From assembly GCF_014137865.1 (NCBI RefSeq), contig NZ_JACGWU010000006.1:1-64000 (forward strand): a stretch of DNA of 64,000 nucleotides, written 5' to 3'. The position numbers and the translations under genes are program-made. The notes below the pieces were generated by a model. That model ran no database searches. It was not told the origin of the DNA and saw only the letters and a program-made list of their open reading frames with translations. Of the stretch, positions 8,364 through 18,183 are shown piece by piece. Numbering within the stretch: the first letter of the stretch is position 1; every line of letters begins with the position of its first letter. Source of the DNA: Alpinimonas psychrophila (GTDB taxonomy: Bacteria > Actinomycetota > Actinomycetes > Actinomycetales > Microbacteriaceae).

Positions 8364-9281
8364 ACAATTGCACAGTTGCGCGCCTTTCTAGCCGCCATGG
8401 AATTGGGGACATTCACGGCCGCAGCCGAGAAACTAGAGACCAGCCAGGCGTCCATTTCGGAGCTCATCGCCCGGCTTGAGGACATCCTGGGAACACCGTT
8501 ATTTACTCGCGGTGGCAGGAAACTTGTGCCCACACGAGCAGCTCTTGAACTCCGCCCCCATGCTCATGATGCCCTGGCCGCGTTAGAGGATGGCATGGAA
8601 TCTGTGCGCGCCATGGGCTCTTTGCACGGCGGCGTTTCGACGTTTGGAGTCATGCGAAATGCGGGATATTACGACCTTGCCGATTTGGCACAAACGTTTC
8701 ACGCCCGTTACCCAAAAGTTAAAATCAGACTCGTAGGGCTCAATTCTGGCTTTGTGGCCGAATCCATAGCCGCGGGCGAGATCGAATGTGGGCTTGTTAT
8801 CTTGCCCGTGGCGGTCGAGGGTCTCGAGATCGAACCCCTCTTCAAAGACGAAGTCTTCTACGTTTCGACGACGCGACCGCGAAGTGCGGGCGACGTCACG
8901 ATTGAAGAAATGTCTCAGGCGAACCTCATTCTCTATGACGCCCACACTGGCTGGAAGGACCCGACGCGCAAACAGATTCTCGACCGTGCCAAACTAGCCG
9001 GCGTTGTCATCGACCCTGCCATCGAGGTTGAGCACGTGGAAACGGCCATCAGTTTGGTTGCCTCGGGTGCTGGCGACTCGCTCGTCAGCCGGTCCATTAT
9101 TGATACCCCGAGCTTTCCCCTCAATGTGCGCACCTTTAAGTTCGCCCCGCCTCTCTATGACACCATCGCGCTCGCCCAGCGAACCGACAGCATCATTTCG
9201 CCTGCGACGAAAAAGTTCGCGGAACTCGCGGCCAACAAACTTCTGAAGTATCAGAAGGCGCGCAACCTGATGGGCGGCTAA
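8361..9281 (+). CDS. LysR-family transcriptional regulator
   Basis: A 306-residue LysR protein. The winged helix-turn-helix lies at residues 1-60 (AQLRAFLAAMELGTFTAAAE and QASISELIARLEDILGTPLF). The periplasmic-binding-like effector domain follows from about residue 90. It is divergent from the HisD/ABC operon and most likely activates it in response to the imported substrate. Its start codon lies within one of the inverted repeats. Its last codons overlap the convergent aldolase-dehydrogenase gene by 4 bp. Confidence 0.92.
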   Translation: MTIAQLRAFLAAMELGTFTAAAEKLETSQASISELIARLEDILGTPLFTRGGRKLVPTRAALELRPHAHDALAALEDGMESVRAMGSLHGGVSTFGVMRNAGYYDLADLAQTFHARYPKVKIRLVGLNSGFVAESIAAGEIECGLVILPVAVEGLEIEPLFKDEVFYVSTTRPRSAGDVTIEEMSQANLILYDAHTGWKDPTRKQILDRAKLAGVVIDPAIEVEHVETAISLVASGAGDSLVSRSIIDTPSFPLNVRTFKFAPPLYDTIALAQRTDSIISPATKKFAELAANKLLKYQKARNLMGG

Positions 9282-11272
9282 ATTACCCTCTCGTTCCCAC
9301 CGTCAATAGGCACGTTGGCCCCGGTCGTCGCGCGAAAAGTAGAGGAGCATAGTTCGGCAACAGCTTTGCCTACATCGGCACTCATTATCTCAAGGCCGAG
9401 AAGATTGCGACGTTTGTACTCCTGTTCCGTCACGCCATATTTTGCAGCGCGTTGAGCAACAAGCTCCGGGGTCCAGAGCGCAGTGTCAAACACAGCGTCA
9501 GGGTGAACGAGATTGACGCGAATTCCGTCCGGTGCCCATTCCAACGCCGCCACTCGAGCCAACTGGGCCGCGGCGGCTTTACTCGCCGAATACGCGGACG
9601 CTCCGGGACCAGGCGCCGCAACATTTTTTGTCGCAATCAGGACAACTCGACCCCCGCGTGGGGCCATCGCCAGGTAGGGGTGAAGCAACCCAAAGAGTCG
9701 TGCAACCGCAGTGGCGTTGACCTCAAAGCTCCTCAGCCAAGCGTTGTCTTCACGCGCAGAAATGGGCGCACTCTTGGCAAATATTCCCGCCGCAGGAACA
9801 GCTATATCAATTCCACCAAATCTACGGACTCCGTGATCAATCGCCGCAGTGAGCTGAGCTGCATCTGAGACATCCGCTTGGATGCCAAGCCAATTCGGGT
9901 TGTCAAAAGTCGCTTCTACGCTGTCGCTCAAGTCGAGACCTATCACTGCTGCTCCCTTATTGAGGAGGGCTTCAGCGCACGCACGACCAATCCCCGATGC
10001 CGCTCCTGTGACGAGCGCAACTTCTCCCTGAAAAGCCTTGGAGGCACCTCCCCGCCGAAGCTTTGCTTGCTCGAGTTCCCAGTATTCGACGTCAAAAATG
10101 TCGCCCGCGGGCAGTGCCTGGTACCCGGCCTGGCGTTCAGCGGCTTCAATGATGTCGATCGTGTGACGATAAATATCGGCTGCGATACTCACTTCGCCGG
10201 AGGATCCACCGAGAGTGACGAGTCCCCACTTCGGGTCAAGGACCACACGGGGGACTTGATCAAGTTGTTTTAATTCCTGCTCGCGCCGAGAGGAATTTTC
10301 TGTGAAGTAGGTTCCGTATTGAGCGGCGTACGCGGTCAAATCTCTACCGATAAGCGGCAGTCGCTTTGTGCGAATGACATGGTCGGGGGTTGCCGGGCCC
10401 TGTTGTGAGAGTTCACTAACATCTTCTCGGGCCGCGAAGGCGCGGGCGACAAGCGAAGTATCTTGGCGAACGATGAGCGGGTGGCCAGCCAGGTGACTTG
10501 CCTGCGCCCTGAATTTGGCGAAAGCAACCGAACCGTCTTCTTCGTCTCCCGCTTCTTGGGTTCCCTCGGCGGATTGTTCCGTCGCGGGGGAGGTTTCAAA
10601 GTTAGCTCGTTGTGTTGCCATCTCGATGAATTCGATGTGCCGTGAATACGCTTCTTCGGCCGTCTCTCCGAAGGTAAAGAGGCCGTGGTTCATGAGGACC
10701 ATCCCCTCCGTACGGGCGGTAGAGAGTTTGGGCCAGAGTTCAGCTACCATTCTGGCCAAGTCAAAACCAGGCATGACATACGGCACGACGATCACGCGGT
10801 CACCGAACAATTCGTCAACGCTGCTTCGCCCATTTGGTTGGTTCATGACGGCAACCAGTGCGTCGGCGTGCGAATGAAGGACGACTCTCGCCGGGAGCAT
10901 TGCATGCAAAAGCGATTCCACCGACGCGTCCGGTGCTGAAGAATCTAGGCTGGCCTGACGAAGCTCATTCATCATCTGCGTATCGGTCAGAGCACTTACC
11001 TTGAGAAGTTCAGCGAGGCGTGACCGCCGGAGGGGTGCAAAGCCCTGACGTTCGATCGATGCAAGGTCCCATCCGCTGCCCTTTACAAAAAGCACCTCCA
11101 CACTCTCGCCGGTGACATCTTGAACGCGTCCTTTGATGGAGGTGTTACCACCGCCGTGCAAGACGAGGGCGGGGTCGGCACCGAGAATTCGAGATACGTG
11201 CACAATCTCGTCAAGCTCGTCCACGGGATTTCCGCCCGGCATGTCAGGTAAATTTATCCAGCGATTTTGCAT
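9278..11272 (-). CDS. Bifunctional class II aldolase / short-chain dehydrogenase
   Basis: A 664-residue fusion. Residues 1-400 are a class II sugar-phosphate aldolase (HGGGNTSIKG near residue 40 and HSHADALVAV with zinc-binding His). Residues 425-664 are a Rossmann SDR (TGAASGIG, YSASK). The serine normally before YxxxK appears as Thr in VVLIATKNV. This is the architecture of rhamnulose-phosphate aldolase/lactaldehyde dehydrogenase proteins (RhaEW-type), which cleave a deoxyketose phosphate to DHAP plus an aldehyde and then oxidise the aldehyde. It is last in the isomerase/ABC/kinase/aldolase operon, so it may oxidise the aldehyde released from 5-deoxy- or methylthio-ribulose-1-phosphate. Confidence 0.85.
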   Translation of the reverse strand: MQNRWINLPDMPGGNPVDELDEIVHVSRILGADPALVLHGGGNTSIKGRVQDVTGESVEVLFVKGSGWDLASIERQGFAPLRRSRLAELLKVSALTDTQMMNELRQASLDSSAPDASVESLLHAMLPARVVLHSHADALVAVMNQPNGRSSVDELFGDRVIVVPYVMPGFDLARMVAELWPKLSTARTEGMVLMNHGLFTFGETAEEAYSRHIEFIEMATQRANFETSPATEQSAEGTQEAGDEEDGSVAFAKFRAQASHLAGHPLIVRQDTSLVARAFAAREDVSELSQQGPATPDHVIRTKRLPLIGRDLTAYAAQYGTYFTENSSRREQELKQLDQVPRVVLDPKWGLVTLGGSSGEVSIAADIYRHTIDIIEAAERQAGYQALPAGDIFDVEYWELEQAKLRRGGASKAFQGEVALVTGAASGIGRACAEALLNKGAAVIGLDLSDSVEATFDNPNWLGIQADVSDAAQLTAAIDHGVRRFGGIDIAVPAAGIFAKSAPISAREDNAWLRSFEVNATAVARLFGLLHPYLAMAPRGGRVVLIATKNVAAPGPGASAYSASKAAAAQLARVAALEWAPDGIRVNLVHPDAVFDTALWTPELVAQRAAKYGVTEQEYKRRNLLGLEIMSADVGKAVAELCSSTFRATTGANVPIDGGNERVI

Positions 11273-11358
11273 GATGTTCCTCGAATCCGTTCGTAAAGGT
11301 GAATTTCATCGAATCGGCATGCGTGAGTTCACACGCCGGCCCGAAAACTGGGGGCTCC

Positions 11359-12003
11359 TCAGCCAGAGTGAACTGCAGTTGCTCGCAACGCAGGAGGGAA
11401 TTCTGTCTCTTTGTCGCCGAGGACCAAGAAGTTATAGGTCATCCGAGCAGCCTGTTCCAAATTGTTTGCACGTCGAAAAGCATCATCGACGGTCGTGCCC
11501 AAAACTGAGCACCCGTGGTTCCCCAGTACCAAGCAGTCCGCGTGACGCATCGCATTTCCAGCCTCAGAAGCGAGCGCTTGGGAACCATTTGGGAAAAAGG
11601 GAATTCTTGCGATGGTCGGAATGTAGGCCACATGATCCAGCGTCATCTGCCGAATGGGAACTTCAAGCATGTCCAAGGCAACACACACCTCCGGGTGAAG
11701 GTGCATAATGACGTTCGCATCGGGCCTGACGCGGAAGACCTCGTGGTGAAGCCGCCATTCACTCGACGGCCGGATCGTTGTCAGCGCCACTCCGTCGGGG
11801 CTGAGGAGAGCGAAGCTTTCGCGCGTCAAACGGTTGAGGAAAGCGCCCGTTGCTGTCACAAGGACATTCCCCGACTCATGGAGCCGTGCAGAGAAGTTTC
11901 CCCCGCTGGCGATGGCGAGCCCCGCCTGAACACTGGCGGCTCCCGCGGCGCTCAATTCAGAAATCAAACCGTCCCACTCGGGACCAATTTCGAGAGAACT
12001 CAC
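11359..12003 (-). CDS. Class II aldolase, DHAP-shunt (Ald2/DrdA) or MtnB-like
   Basis: A 214-residue class II aldolase/adducin-fold enzyme: ASGGNFSARL, SSEWRLH (the acidic catalytic residue of fuculose-phosphate aldolase), the zinc site HLHPE and a third His in GNHGCSVLG. In the known DHAP shunt such an enzyme splits 5-deoxyribulose- or methylthioribulose-1-phosphate into DHAP and an aldehyde. The related MtnB instead dehydrates methylthioribulose-1-phosphate. No mtnC/mtnD-type genes are nearby, which favours the aldolase role. The GTG start overlaps the kinase stop (GTGA), indicating translational coupling. Confidence 0.8.
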   Translation of the reverse strand: MSSLEIGPEWDGLISELSAAGAASVQAGLAIASGGNFSARLHESGNVLVTATGAFLNRLTRESFALLSPDGVALTTIRPSSEWRLHHEVFRVRPDANVIMHLHPEVCVALDMLEVPIRQMTLDHVAYIPTIARIPFFPNGSQALASEAGNAMRHADCLVLGNHGCSVLGTTVDDAFRRANNLEQAARMTYNFLVLGDKETEFPPALRATAVHSG

Positions 12004-13199
12004 GCTGAGAACTTGTCGACGAGTTGCGAGAATTCTTGATGGTAATCTTCAAAACTTCGGCCAGATCGCGACAATAGCCATGAGCGCCCAAGAGTCATCA
12101 TGACGTTGACCGCGTGAACGTATTCGGTCTCACCCAGAGTTTCAATGTCACTCACTTTTGCCAAACCTATGACACGGCGCGCAGCCTCGCAACCGGCGAA
12201 ACCCCACGAGTCATCAAGGATATCGGCGAGCCAAGACTCCAGGAAATCATCGGAATATTCTTCTGGTTTTTGCCGATTCGGCCAGTCACTCCGCAATTGC
12301 TGTTCAAATGCCAACCATGATTTTTCAATCTCAGCGACCAGAGAATTCGCCCGTTCCGTTTCTCCTAGCGCTGCCGCCCGCGAGGCAGCCGCGAGAATAT
12401 TGCCCCACAGCAAGCCCATGTCAAAACCAATGGGGCCGTAGAAAGCGAACTCCGAATCAAACGCCTTGACAGAAAACTCTTCGTGTCCGCTTTCCCCGCG
12501 CGCAAACATGCTGCCCGTGTGGAGGTCACCGTGAATCAAAGCTTCTTGAACGCTGAGGAACCGCCGTTTCATGCGCATGACCGCAGTGGTCCACGTTTCG
12601 TCGGTTCGCATCGAAGAGATAACTGAATCGACAGAAGGGCGCACGCTATTGCGAGGACCTCCAAAGTAGGGCTCTGTGAAGATCAGTTCTTCTGAAATCA
12701 GACACAATTCCGTATTGACTGTTGCCCCAGCCTGCAAGCGGAAGCCTTCTTCTTTTAGAGAAAGCCAAGAGGTCCCAAAGAGCACACGGGCAATCAGAAC
12801 GCCCATCGGCTGAAATATTCCGGCGTGAGAGCCTCCGCGGTTCAAACGAGAGCGCACGACCTCGTGATCTGTAAGGTCCTCCAGTGCCAGAATGTGGCAA
12901 TCTTCGTTATATTCCAGGAGCCCGCACACGAGATTGGGCGCTAATCCTCCGTAGACGGACAGCGAATGAGCTTCCCGCCCCGCCCGATCCTCTGTCATAG
13001 GCCATGCGGGGCCGACTAAGCGGACGTAAGGAAGTGACTGTTTCAAAATCACGGCACGGCCCGACGTGTCGCGGCAAATGAAGACCAAGTTGAGATTGCC
13101 GTCGCCGACTTCTTCAGCAGTCATGCCCTCGAGATCAATCGACCCCGCCAAAGCCGGACGGCTCAGAATGTACTGCGCGACCGTTTCTCGAGTAAGCAT
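12000..13199 (-). CDS. mtnK: 5-methylthioribose/5-deoxyribose kinase-like protein
   Basis: A 399-residue aminoglycoside-phosphotransferase-fold sugar kinase. The diagnostic MTR-kinase motifs are HGDLHTGSMFA (catalytic Asp), then DSEFAFYGPIGFDMGLLWGN (metal-binding Asp). The N-terminal nucleotide lobe has VGDGNLNLVF. It phosphorylates C1 of 5-methylthioribose, and relatives act on 5-deoxyribose. The length matches the family. A TTG codon at 13211, right after the permease stop, could extend the start by four residues. It lies between a ribose-type permease and the aldolase genes, so the kinase acts on the imported sugar. Confidence 0.85.
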   Translation of the reverse strand: MLTRETVAQYILSRPALAGSIDLEGMTAEEVGDGNLNLVFICRDTSGRAVILKQSLPYVRLVGPAWPMTEDRAGREAHSLSVYGGLAPNLVCGLLEYNEDCHILALEDLTDHEVVRSRLNRGGSHAGIFQPMGVLIARVLFGTSWLSLKEEGFRLQAGATVNTELCLISEELIFTEPYFGGPRNSVRPSVDSVISSMRTDETWTTAVMRMKRRFLSVQEALIHGDLHTGSMFARGESGHEEFSVKAFDSEFAFYGPIGFDMGLLWGNILAAASRAAALGETERANSLVAEIEKSWLAFEQQLRSDWPNRQKPEEYSDDFLESWLADILDDSWGFAGCEAARRVIGLAKVSDIETLGETEYVHAVNVMMTLGRSWLLSRSGRSFEDYHQEFSQLVDKFSA

Positions 13200-13211
13200 C
13201 GTGCCGGCCAA

Positions 13212-14255
13212 CTAGCTCACCCGCTTTCGCGACAAAGAGAAGGAAAGAATCAGTGACAGGAGAAGGACGAGTCCCTTGATGAGATCCTGAGTGAAATAGC
13301 TCAAGCCGAGGCGAGTCAAGCCATAGAGCAAGACACCGATAAAGAGCGCTCCGACAACAGTTCCTAGGGCGTTTGGCTTTCTGGCGCCAAGGACTGCGAA
13401 ACCAATCAATGTCATTGCAACGGCATCGAGAAGAACCGAGTCACCGGCAGTGACATCACCCTGGCGAAGACGTGACGCGAGAATGATGCCTGCAATCGAG
13501 GCCAAGATGCCCGACATGACATAGGCGGCCACACGATAACGATTGACCCGAACGCCGGCCAGTCGGGCCGCAACGGCATTTCCCCCGACGGCGTAAAAAA
13601 GTCGGCCGAAGCGTGTGCGCTCAAGAAATATCCACACCAAAATTGACACCACGATGAGGATGAGAACTGAAATAGGGATGCCGAGCAGCTTGGAACCATC
13701 AATGGCACTAAAGTCATCGGTAAACTTGCCGGGCATTTTTTCACCACCCGGTAAAGTCATGCCGGTGGTCAACGTCTGTCCATCCACGAGCCATTTCTTC
13801 AGACCCATAATCGTGAACATGACGCCCAAGGTCGCCAAGAGGTCAGGGATTTTTAACACCACAATGAGGACCGCGTTTATGGCACCCACAATCGCACCCG
13901 CAAGGAGGCACGCAACGATGGCGGTGATGCCCGTCAGGTTGTAGCGAATCATGACCAAGGCTGCAACGGTGACAGCGAGGCCAGCGGTAGCCCCAACAGA
14001 AAGGTCCAGATCACCTACGACAGCCGCGAGCGTCATCCCCAGAGCGGCAAGTGCCGCAACGGCTTGAGCCTGCAGAATTGCCGTCGCCGTGGAAAAAGAT
14101 GCAAAGCCAGGAATCAGAAAAGAAAACGCAATGATGAGCAGCAACGCCATGGCGAGGACCCCATACCGAACAAGGAATTCGGTGAACATGTGCCCCAACA
14201 CCCGGGAACGAGTTACTTCAACTTTCACAATAAACTGCTTTCTCTGAAAACGCAT
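13212..14255 (-). CDS. Ribose-type ABC transporter permease (RbsC family)
   Basis: A 347-residue membrane protein with 8-10 helices and the family motifs AALGMTLAAVVGDLDLSVGA near residue 80 and GNAVAARLAGV near residue 225. It forms the channel (homodimer) for a pentose or deoxypentose import system with the neighbouring tandem ATPase and binding protein. No clear ribosome site precedes ATG 14255. A TTG start two codons upstream or the in-frame internal ATG of MFTEFLVRYG are alternatives. Confidence 0.9.
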   Translation of the reverse strand: MRFQRKQFIVKVEVTRSRVLGHMFTEFLVRYGVLAMALLLIIAFSFLIPGFASFSTATAILQAQAVAALAALGMTLAAVVGDLDLSVGATAGLAVTVAALVMIRYNLTGITAIVACLLAGAIVGAINAVLIVVLKIPDLLATLGVMFTIMGLKKWLVDGQTLTTGMTLPGGEKMPGKFTDDFSAIDGSKLLGIPISVLILIVVSILVWIFLERTRFGRLFYAVGGNAVAARLAGVRVNRYRVAAYVMSGILASIAGIILASRLRQGDVTAGDSVLLDAVAMTLIGFAVLGARKPNALGTVVGALFIGVLLYGLTRLGLSYFTQDLIKGLVLLLSLILSFSLSRKRVS

Positions 14256-14284
14256 GGACAAACCGTGGGCATGTGCTCTCAGCC

Positions 14285-15826
14285 CTAGTTTGAATCTGCA
14301 GTGTGGATTCGATTTGCGTGAGCATGCATGCTCATCGCTGAGACGATGCGCTCTCGCGTTGCTTCGGAAAGGCGCATGTCGGCGACGACGTGTCCCGTGT
14401 TGAAAACCAGAATGCGATCCGCCACTTCCATAGCTTCTTCAATATCAGAGGTCGCTACGAGCACGGGGGCACTTTGAGAGACGCCGCGGATTGTTTCGGC
14501 AATGTCGAAACGAGCGTTGATATCGACGCCACGGAATGGTTCATCTAGGAGTAAAAAGGCCGGTTTTTCGAGAAGCCAACGACCGATGACAACTTTTTGT
14601 TGGTTGCCACCAGACAGCGTCTCGATCTCCACCGATTCCCCTGCGGCCACAACACCGATCCGGTTAATTATTTCTCGAGCAGCCGCGCGTTCGGCCCGTC
14701 GATTCATTAGGACGAGCGGGGAAAACTTTTTGACAAACGGCAGGGTCATGATTGTGTCAAGCGACCAACCGGCAATGATCGACTGCTCGTGCCGAGATTC
14801 TGGAACCAGATAAATGCCCCGTGAAACGGCCTGCGCGGGATGGGATATCTCGAGCGGCTCACTGTTAACGACGATAGATCCGCCCTCGATTTTTCGCGAA
14901 CCGTAAATCCATTCAAGAAGTTCAGATTTTCCACTGCCCAACAATCCGAGCAAGACAGTGACTTCACCATCTCGGAGCGACAGATCGAAAGGCTCTGAGT
15001 CGCGGAACACGCGTGCCTGCGAAATGAGAACAACCTCATTTCCACCGGCCTGCTCCTCATGTTTAAGGTCCGATGGTGTCTTGTCAAATAGCTCTGTCAG
15101 CACCTCAGGCCACTCAAAGACACCGGCAGCATTCTTCGAGAATTCACCGCGCATTTTGCCGTCGCGGAGAACACCAACACGGTCAGCGAGCTCGGCAATT
15201 TCGCCAATCTTATGCGTGACGAAGAGAACGGACATGCCATCACTCACAAGGTCTCTAATGATGGCGAAGAGCCTCGCCACTTCCTCTCCCGACAACGCCG
15301 AGGTGGGTTCGTCAAGGACGAGAATTTTAGGGCGTAACGAGAGGGTCCGGGCCAAGACGAGTAATTGTCGCTCGGACACTCCTAGGTCTCGCACGGTGGT
15401 GCGAAGAAAATTGGGGGTGACTTCCAACCCAAGGAGCGCAGCAACTTCTCGCGCTCTGGCCTCAGTGTTCTTGCGGCTTGTCATCATGCCAGCACGCCGG
15501 CCGGCGAAGGAATCCAGTGCCAAGTTTTCCGCCACGGTCATATCGAGTACGACGCCGTCATTGGGGTTCTGCTGGACTGTTCCGATGCCAAGTTGTTGGG
15601 CGGAGTGAGGGTCATGGATGGTCACGACTTCACCATTGACCATGACGATGCCGCCATCGGAAGAATGGGCTCCTGAGAGGACTCGAATCAGAGTTGACTT
15701 GCCCGCCCCGTTTGCACCCATGAGCGAGTAAATTTCTCCTCGCCGTACGGTGAAACCGACCCCCTGGAGGACTCGATTCGGTCCGAATTCTTTTGTGATG
15801 CCTCGGAGCTCAAGTGCGTGTTCCAT
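14285..15826 (-). CDS. Ribose-type ABC transporter tandem ATPase (RbsA family)
   Basis: A 513-residue protein with two ABC domains. The first has Walker A GANGAGKSTL, a diverged signature at LGVSERQLLVLAR and Walker B ILVLDEPTSAL. The second has Walker A GLLGSGKSELL, signature LSGGNQQKVVIGRW and Walker B FLLLDEPFRGVD. This is the RbsA/XylG architecture. It energises import of the operon's sugar. ATG 15826 starts the conserved MEHALELRGITKEFG. Upstream in-frame codons encode an Arg-rich stretch and are unlikely to be translated. Confidence 0.93.
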   Translation of the reverse strand: MEHALELRGITKEFGPNRVLQGVGFTVRRGEIYSLMGANGAGKSTLIRVLSGAHSSDGGIVMVNGEVVTIHDPHSAQQLGIGTVQQNPNDGVVLDMTVAENLALDSFAGRRAGMMTSRKNTEARAREVAALLGLEVTPNFLRTTVRDLGVSERQLLVLARTLSLRPKILVLDEPTSALSGEEVARLFAIIRDLVSDGMSVLFVTHKIGEIAELADRVGVLRDGKMRGEFSKNAAGVFEWPEVLTELFDKTPSDLKHEEQAGGNEVVLISQARVFRDSEPFDLSLRDGEVTVLLGLLGSGKSELLEWIYGSRKIEGGSIVVNSEPLEISHPAQAVSRGIYLVPESRHEQSIIAGWSLDTIMTLPFVKKFSPLVLMNRRAERAAAREIINRIGVVAAGESVEIETLSGGNQQKVVIGRWLLEKPAFLLLDEPFRGVDINARFDIAETIRGVSQSAPVLVATSDIEEAMEVADRILVFNTGHVVADMRLSEATRERIVSAMSMHAHANRIHTADSN

Positions 15827-15910
15827 TTCGCGGCAGTCCTCTCGCTGAGTCGGGGGCCTAGCTGAAGTGAGGCGGCAGCAGAGAGCCTGCCTCCGCCTCA
15901 CTTCTTTCGA

Positions 15911-17008
15911 TTAGCTGGCGGGAACAGTCGCAATCCAAGACGCACCAAGGAAGTCTGGCGTGCTCAACTGGGGAAGCGCCACACGAAGCTCATCCATGTT
16001 TGTGACGTTCTGGTCGCGAAGCAGCTTTTGCGTGATCAAAGCGGCGGGGATAACCATCTTTGATGGCATATCAACTCCCGACGCTGCTGCAATAGCGGCA
16101 CGAGCAACCACAGCGCCAACGTTGGATGGGTCTGTGGCCGCAGTCGCCTTCCATGGGCTTCCAGCTTCCGTCATGAGGGCGATGTCAGCGGTGGAAATAT
16201 CCACTCCGTAGAGGGACACATTCGCGAGCATGCCATTCTGGCGAAGAGCAATGAGAGCTCCCTTGGCAAGCTCATCGTACGCCGCGAAGACAATTGTCGT
16301 CTCGGGGGCAGAAGTCAGTGCAGCGGCGCCCTCAGTTGCAGTATCAGCAGCGGCTGATTCACTGTACTTTCCAAAACGGGCCACCTCAACGAATGAGGGG
16401 TTGTCCGTCAAGAAGGAGTTGTAAACACCATCTCGGGTATCCAGGGGAGCGATGCCAGAAACGTTGACATAAGCAAGGTTTCCGCCCTTTGGGTTTTCAA
16501 CCTTGATTTGATCAAGGATCTTTCCCGCCAAGGACTCATCATCCTGAGACATGTAGAGAGCCTTTTGATTCGAAATAGCGACGTCATAGACAACCACGGG
16601 AATCCCTGCAGCGATGGCCTCGTCAATTTTTGGATTGAGTGAATCGGCGAGACCATGGTCAACAACGATCACGTCAGGCTTAGAGTTGATTGCCTCATTG
16701 AATTGGGTGACTTGTTCAGCGTTGTCGCCACGAGCGTCAAAAAGTTGAACGACCCCGCCAGCGGCAGCGATTTGGGCGTTGAAGCCACTACCCCACTGCT
16801 CGAAGTAGTCGCCTACGCCTGATTGGCGCACAAGCGCGACGGTGAGGCCTTCCTTGAAACCGGCCGGTGCGGTTTCGGGGAGAACGAAGTCAGTGGTCAC
16901 AACAGCAGCAACAGGAGCTTCGTTCGCTGCCGGTGTCGCTTGCGCACAGCCGGTGATGAACAGTACAGAGGCCGCTATGGCCGCGATTGGTAGGACTTTG
17001 AACTTCAT
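15911..17008 (-). CDS. Ribose-type periplasmic-binding lipoprotein
   Basis: A 365-residue substrate-binding protein. It has a lipoprotein signal (AAIAASVLFITGCAQATP, Cys21) and a type-1 periplasmic fold with PDVIVVDHGLADSLNPKIDE and AYDELAKGALIALRQNGM. It presents the sugar to the RbsC/RbsA-like pair. With the MtnA/MtnK-like enzymes encoded in the same operon, the ligand is probably 5-deoxyribose, 5-methylthioribose or the parent nucleoside. It follows the isomerase gene after a 43-nt gap. Confidence 0.9.
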   Translation of the reverse strand: MKFKVLPIAAIAASVLFITGCAQATPAANEAPVAAVVTTDFVLPETAPAGFKEGLTVALVRQSGVGDYFEQWGSGFNAQIAAAGGVVQLFDARGDNAEQVTQFNEAINSKPDVIVVDHGLADSLNPKIDEAIAAGIPVVVYDVAISNQKALYMSQDDESLAGKILDQIKVENPKGGNLAYVNVSGIAPLDTRDGVYNSFLTDNPSFVEVARFGKYSESAAADTATEGAAALTSAPETTIVFAAYDELAKGALIALRQNGMLANVSLYGVDISTADIALMTEAGSPWKATAATDPSNVGAVVARAAIAAASGVDMPSKMVIPAALITQKLLRDQNVTNMDELRVALPQLSTPDFLGASWIATVPAS

Positions 17009-17051
17009 TGTTCTATCTCTCTTCTTGGTTTTTTGTGTGAGGTTGGATCTT

Positions 17052-18128
17052 TCAAAAGCGAAAAGTGGCGGTCATTTCGTTCGCTACTTCGTCGCTGGGC
17101 AACTCATTGAGAGCTGGTCTAATGGCACGCTGATCTGTGACAATTGCCGAGATGAGGCGGGCAGGAGTTACATCAAAAGCCGGGTTCACTGACGTCGTGC
17201 CGGCGGGCGACATTACTTTCCCATTGATGACAACGACTTCTTCAGTACCGCGATCCTCGATGTCGATGAGGTCGCCAGTCGCAGTTTCACAATCAATTGT
17301 GGTTTCGGGTGCCACAACGATGAAGGGTATGCCAGCAAATTGCGCTCCCAAGGCAAGGGAAAAAGTGCCAATTTTGTTTGCAGTGTCACCGTTGGCAGTG
17401 ATGCGGTCGGCGCCAACCAGCACAGCGTCCACACGACCCTGAGCCATGAGGAAATTCGCTGCCGAATCCACAATCGTTTGGTGGGGGGCACCCATGTTGG
17501 AGAGCTCCCAGGCAGTCAAACGGGCGCCTTGAAAGAGCGGACGCGTCTCACAGGCGAAGACGTTCTTTAAATTTCCACGGAGAAACACTTCCTCGATAAC
17601 GCCCAAGGCAGTCCCACGCTCTACGGCTGCCAGGGCTCCCGTATTGCAGATGGTAAGAAGGTTGAGTCCGCTGGCCATTTTCTCTGGCAACAAATCGGCG
17701 AGAAGTTCATAGCCCCGTTTGGCCATAGCGTGGGAGCCAATAACGTCCTGGTCACGAATTGAAAGCGCCACGGTGAGGACAGCCTGCGTTCCACGCTCGA
17801 GGGCTTCTAACGCTTGATCAACACCCCACGCAAGGTTGACGGCGGTTGGGCGCGAGACTCGCAAACGCAACGCGTCGGCGCGGGCTGTAACCGTATTGCC
17901 ATTCTGAGCCGCCAAGGCTACACCCATGGCTCCGGCTACTCCGAGGGCAGGTGCCCCGCGCACCGCAAGCCTCTGGATGCATTCGATAAGTTCATCCACC
18001 GTACGAATCTGAAGAGTTGTGAGGGCATCAGGCAGCAGGGTTTGGTCGATGAGCGAGATATATCCCAGCCCACCCTGGTCCGACTGAAACCAATCAATTG
18101 CGCGCACGTTGACAAACTTTCTGAGCAT
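17052..18128 (-). CDS. mtnA: S-methyl-5-thioribose-1-phosphate isomerase family
   Basis: A 358-residue aldose-ketose isomerase of the MtnA/eIF2B family. Both catalytic residues of MtnA are in place: Cys in LTICNTGALA and Asp in VGADRITANGDTANKIG. The N-terminal RLAVRGAPALGVAGAMG substrate loop is also present. It converts methylthioribose-1-phosphate, or in DHAP-shunt organisms 5-deoxyribose-1-phosphate, to the ribulose form. It is the first gene of the seven-gene minus-strand operon and is divergent from a GntR regulator. The substrate preference cannot be told from sequence. Confidence 0.9.
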   Translation of the reverse strand: MLRKFVNVRAIDWFQSDQGGLGYISLIDQTLLPDALTTLQIRTVDELIECIQRLAVRGAPALGVAGAMGVALAAQNGNTVTARADALRLRVSRPTAVNLAWGVDQALEALERGTQAVLTVALSIRDQDVIGSHAMAKRGYELLADLLPEKMASGLNLLTICNTGALAAVERGTALGVIEEVFLRGNLKNVFACETRPLFQGARLTAWELSNMGAPHQTIVDSAANFLMAQGRVDAVLVGADRITANGDTANKIGTFSLALGAQFAGIPFIVVAPETTIDCETATGDLIDIEDRGTEEVVVINGKVMSPAGTTSVNPAFDVTPARLISAIVTDQRAIRPALNELPSDEVANEMTATFRF

Positions 18129-18183
18129 CTACGCTACAAATAAGTAACGCAATATCTGGACGGCGTGGTTGCCGTTCCGCTAG

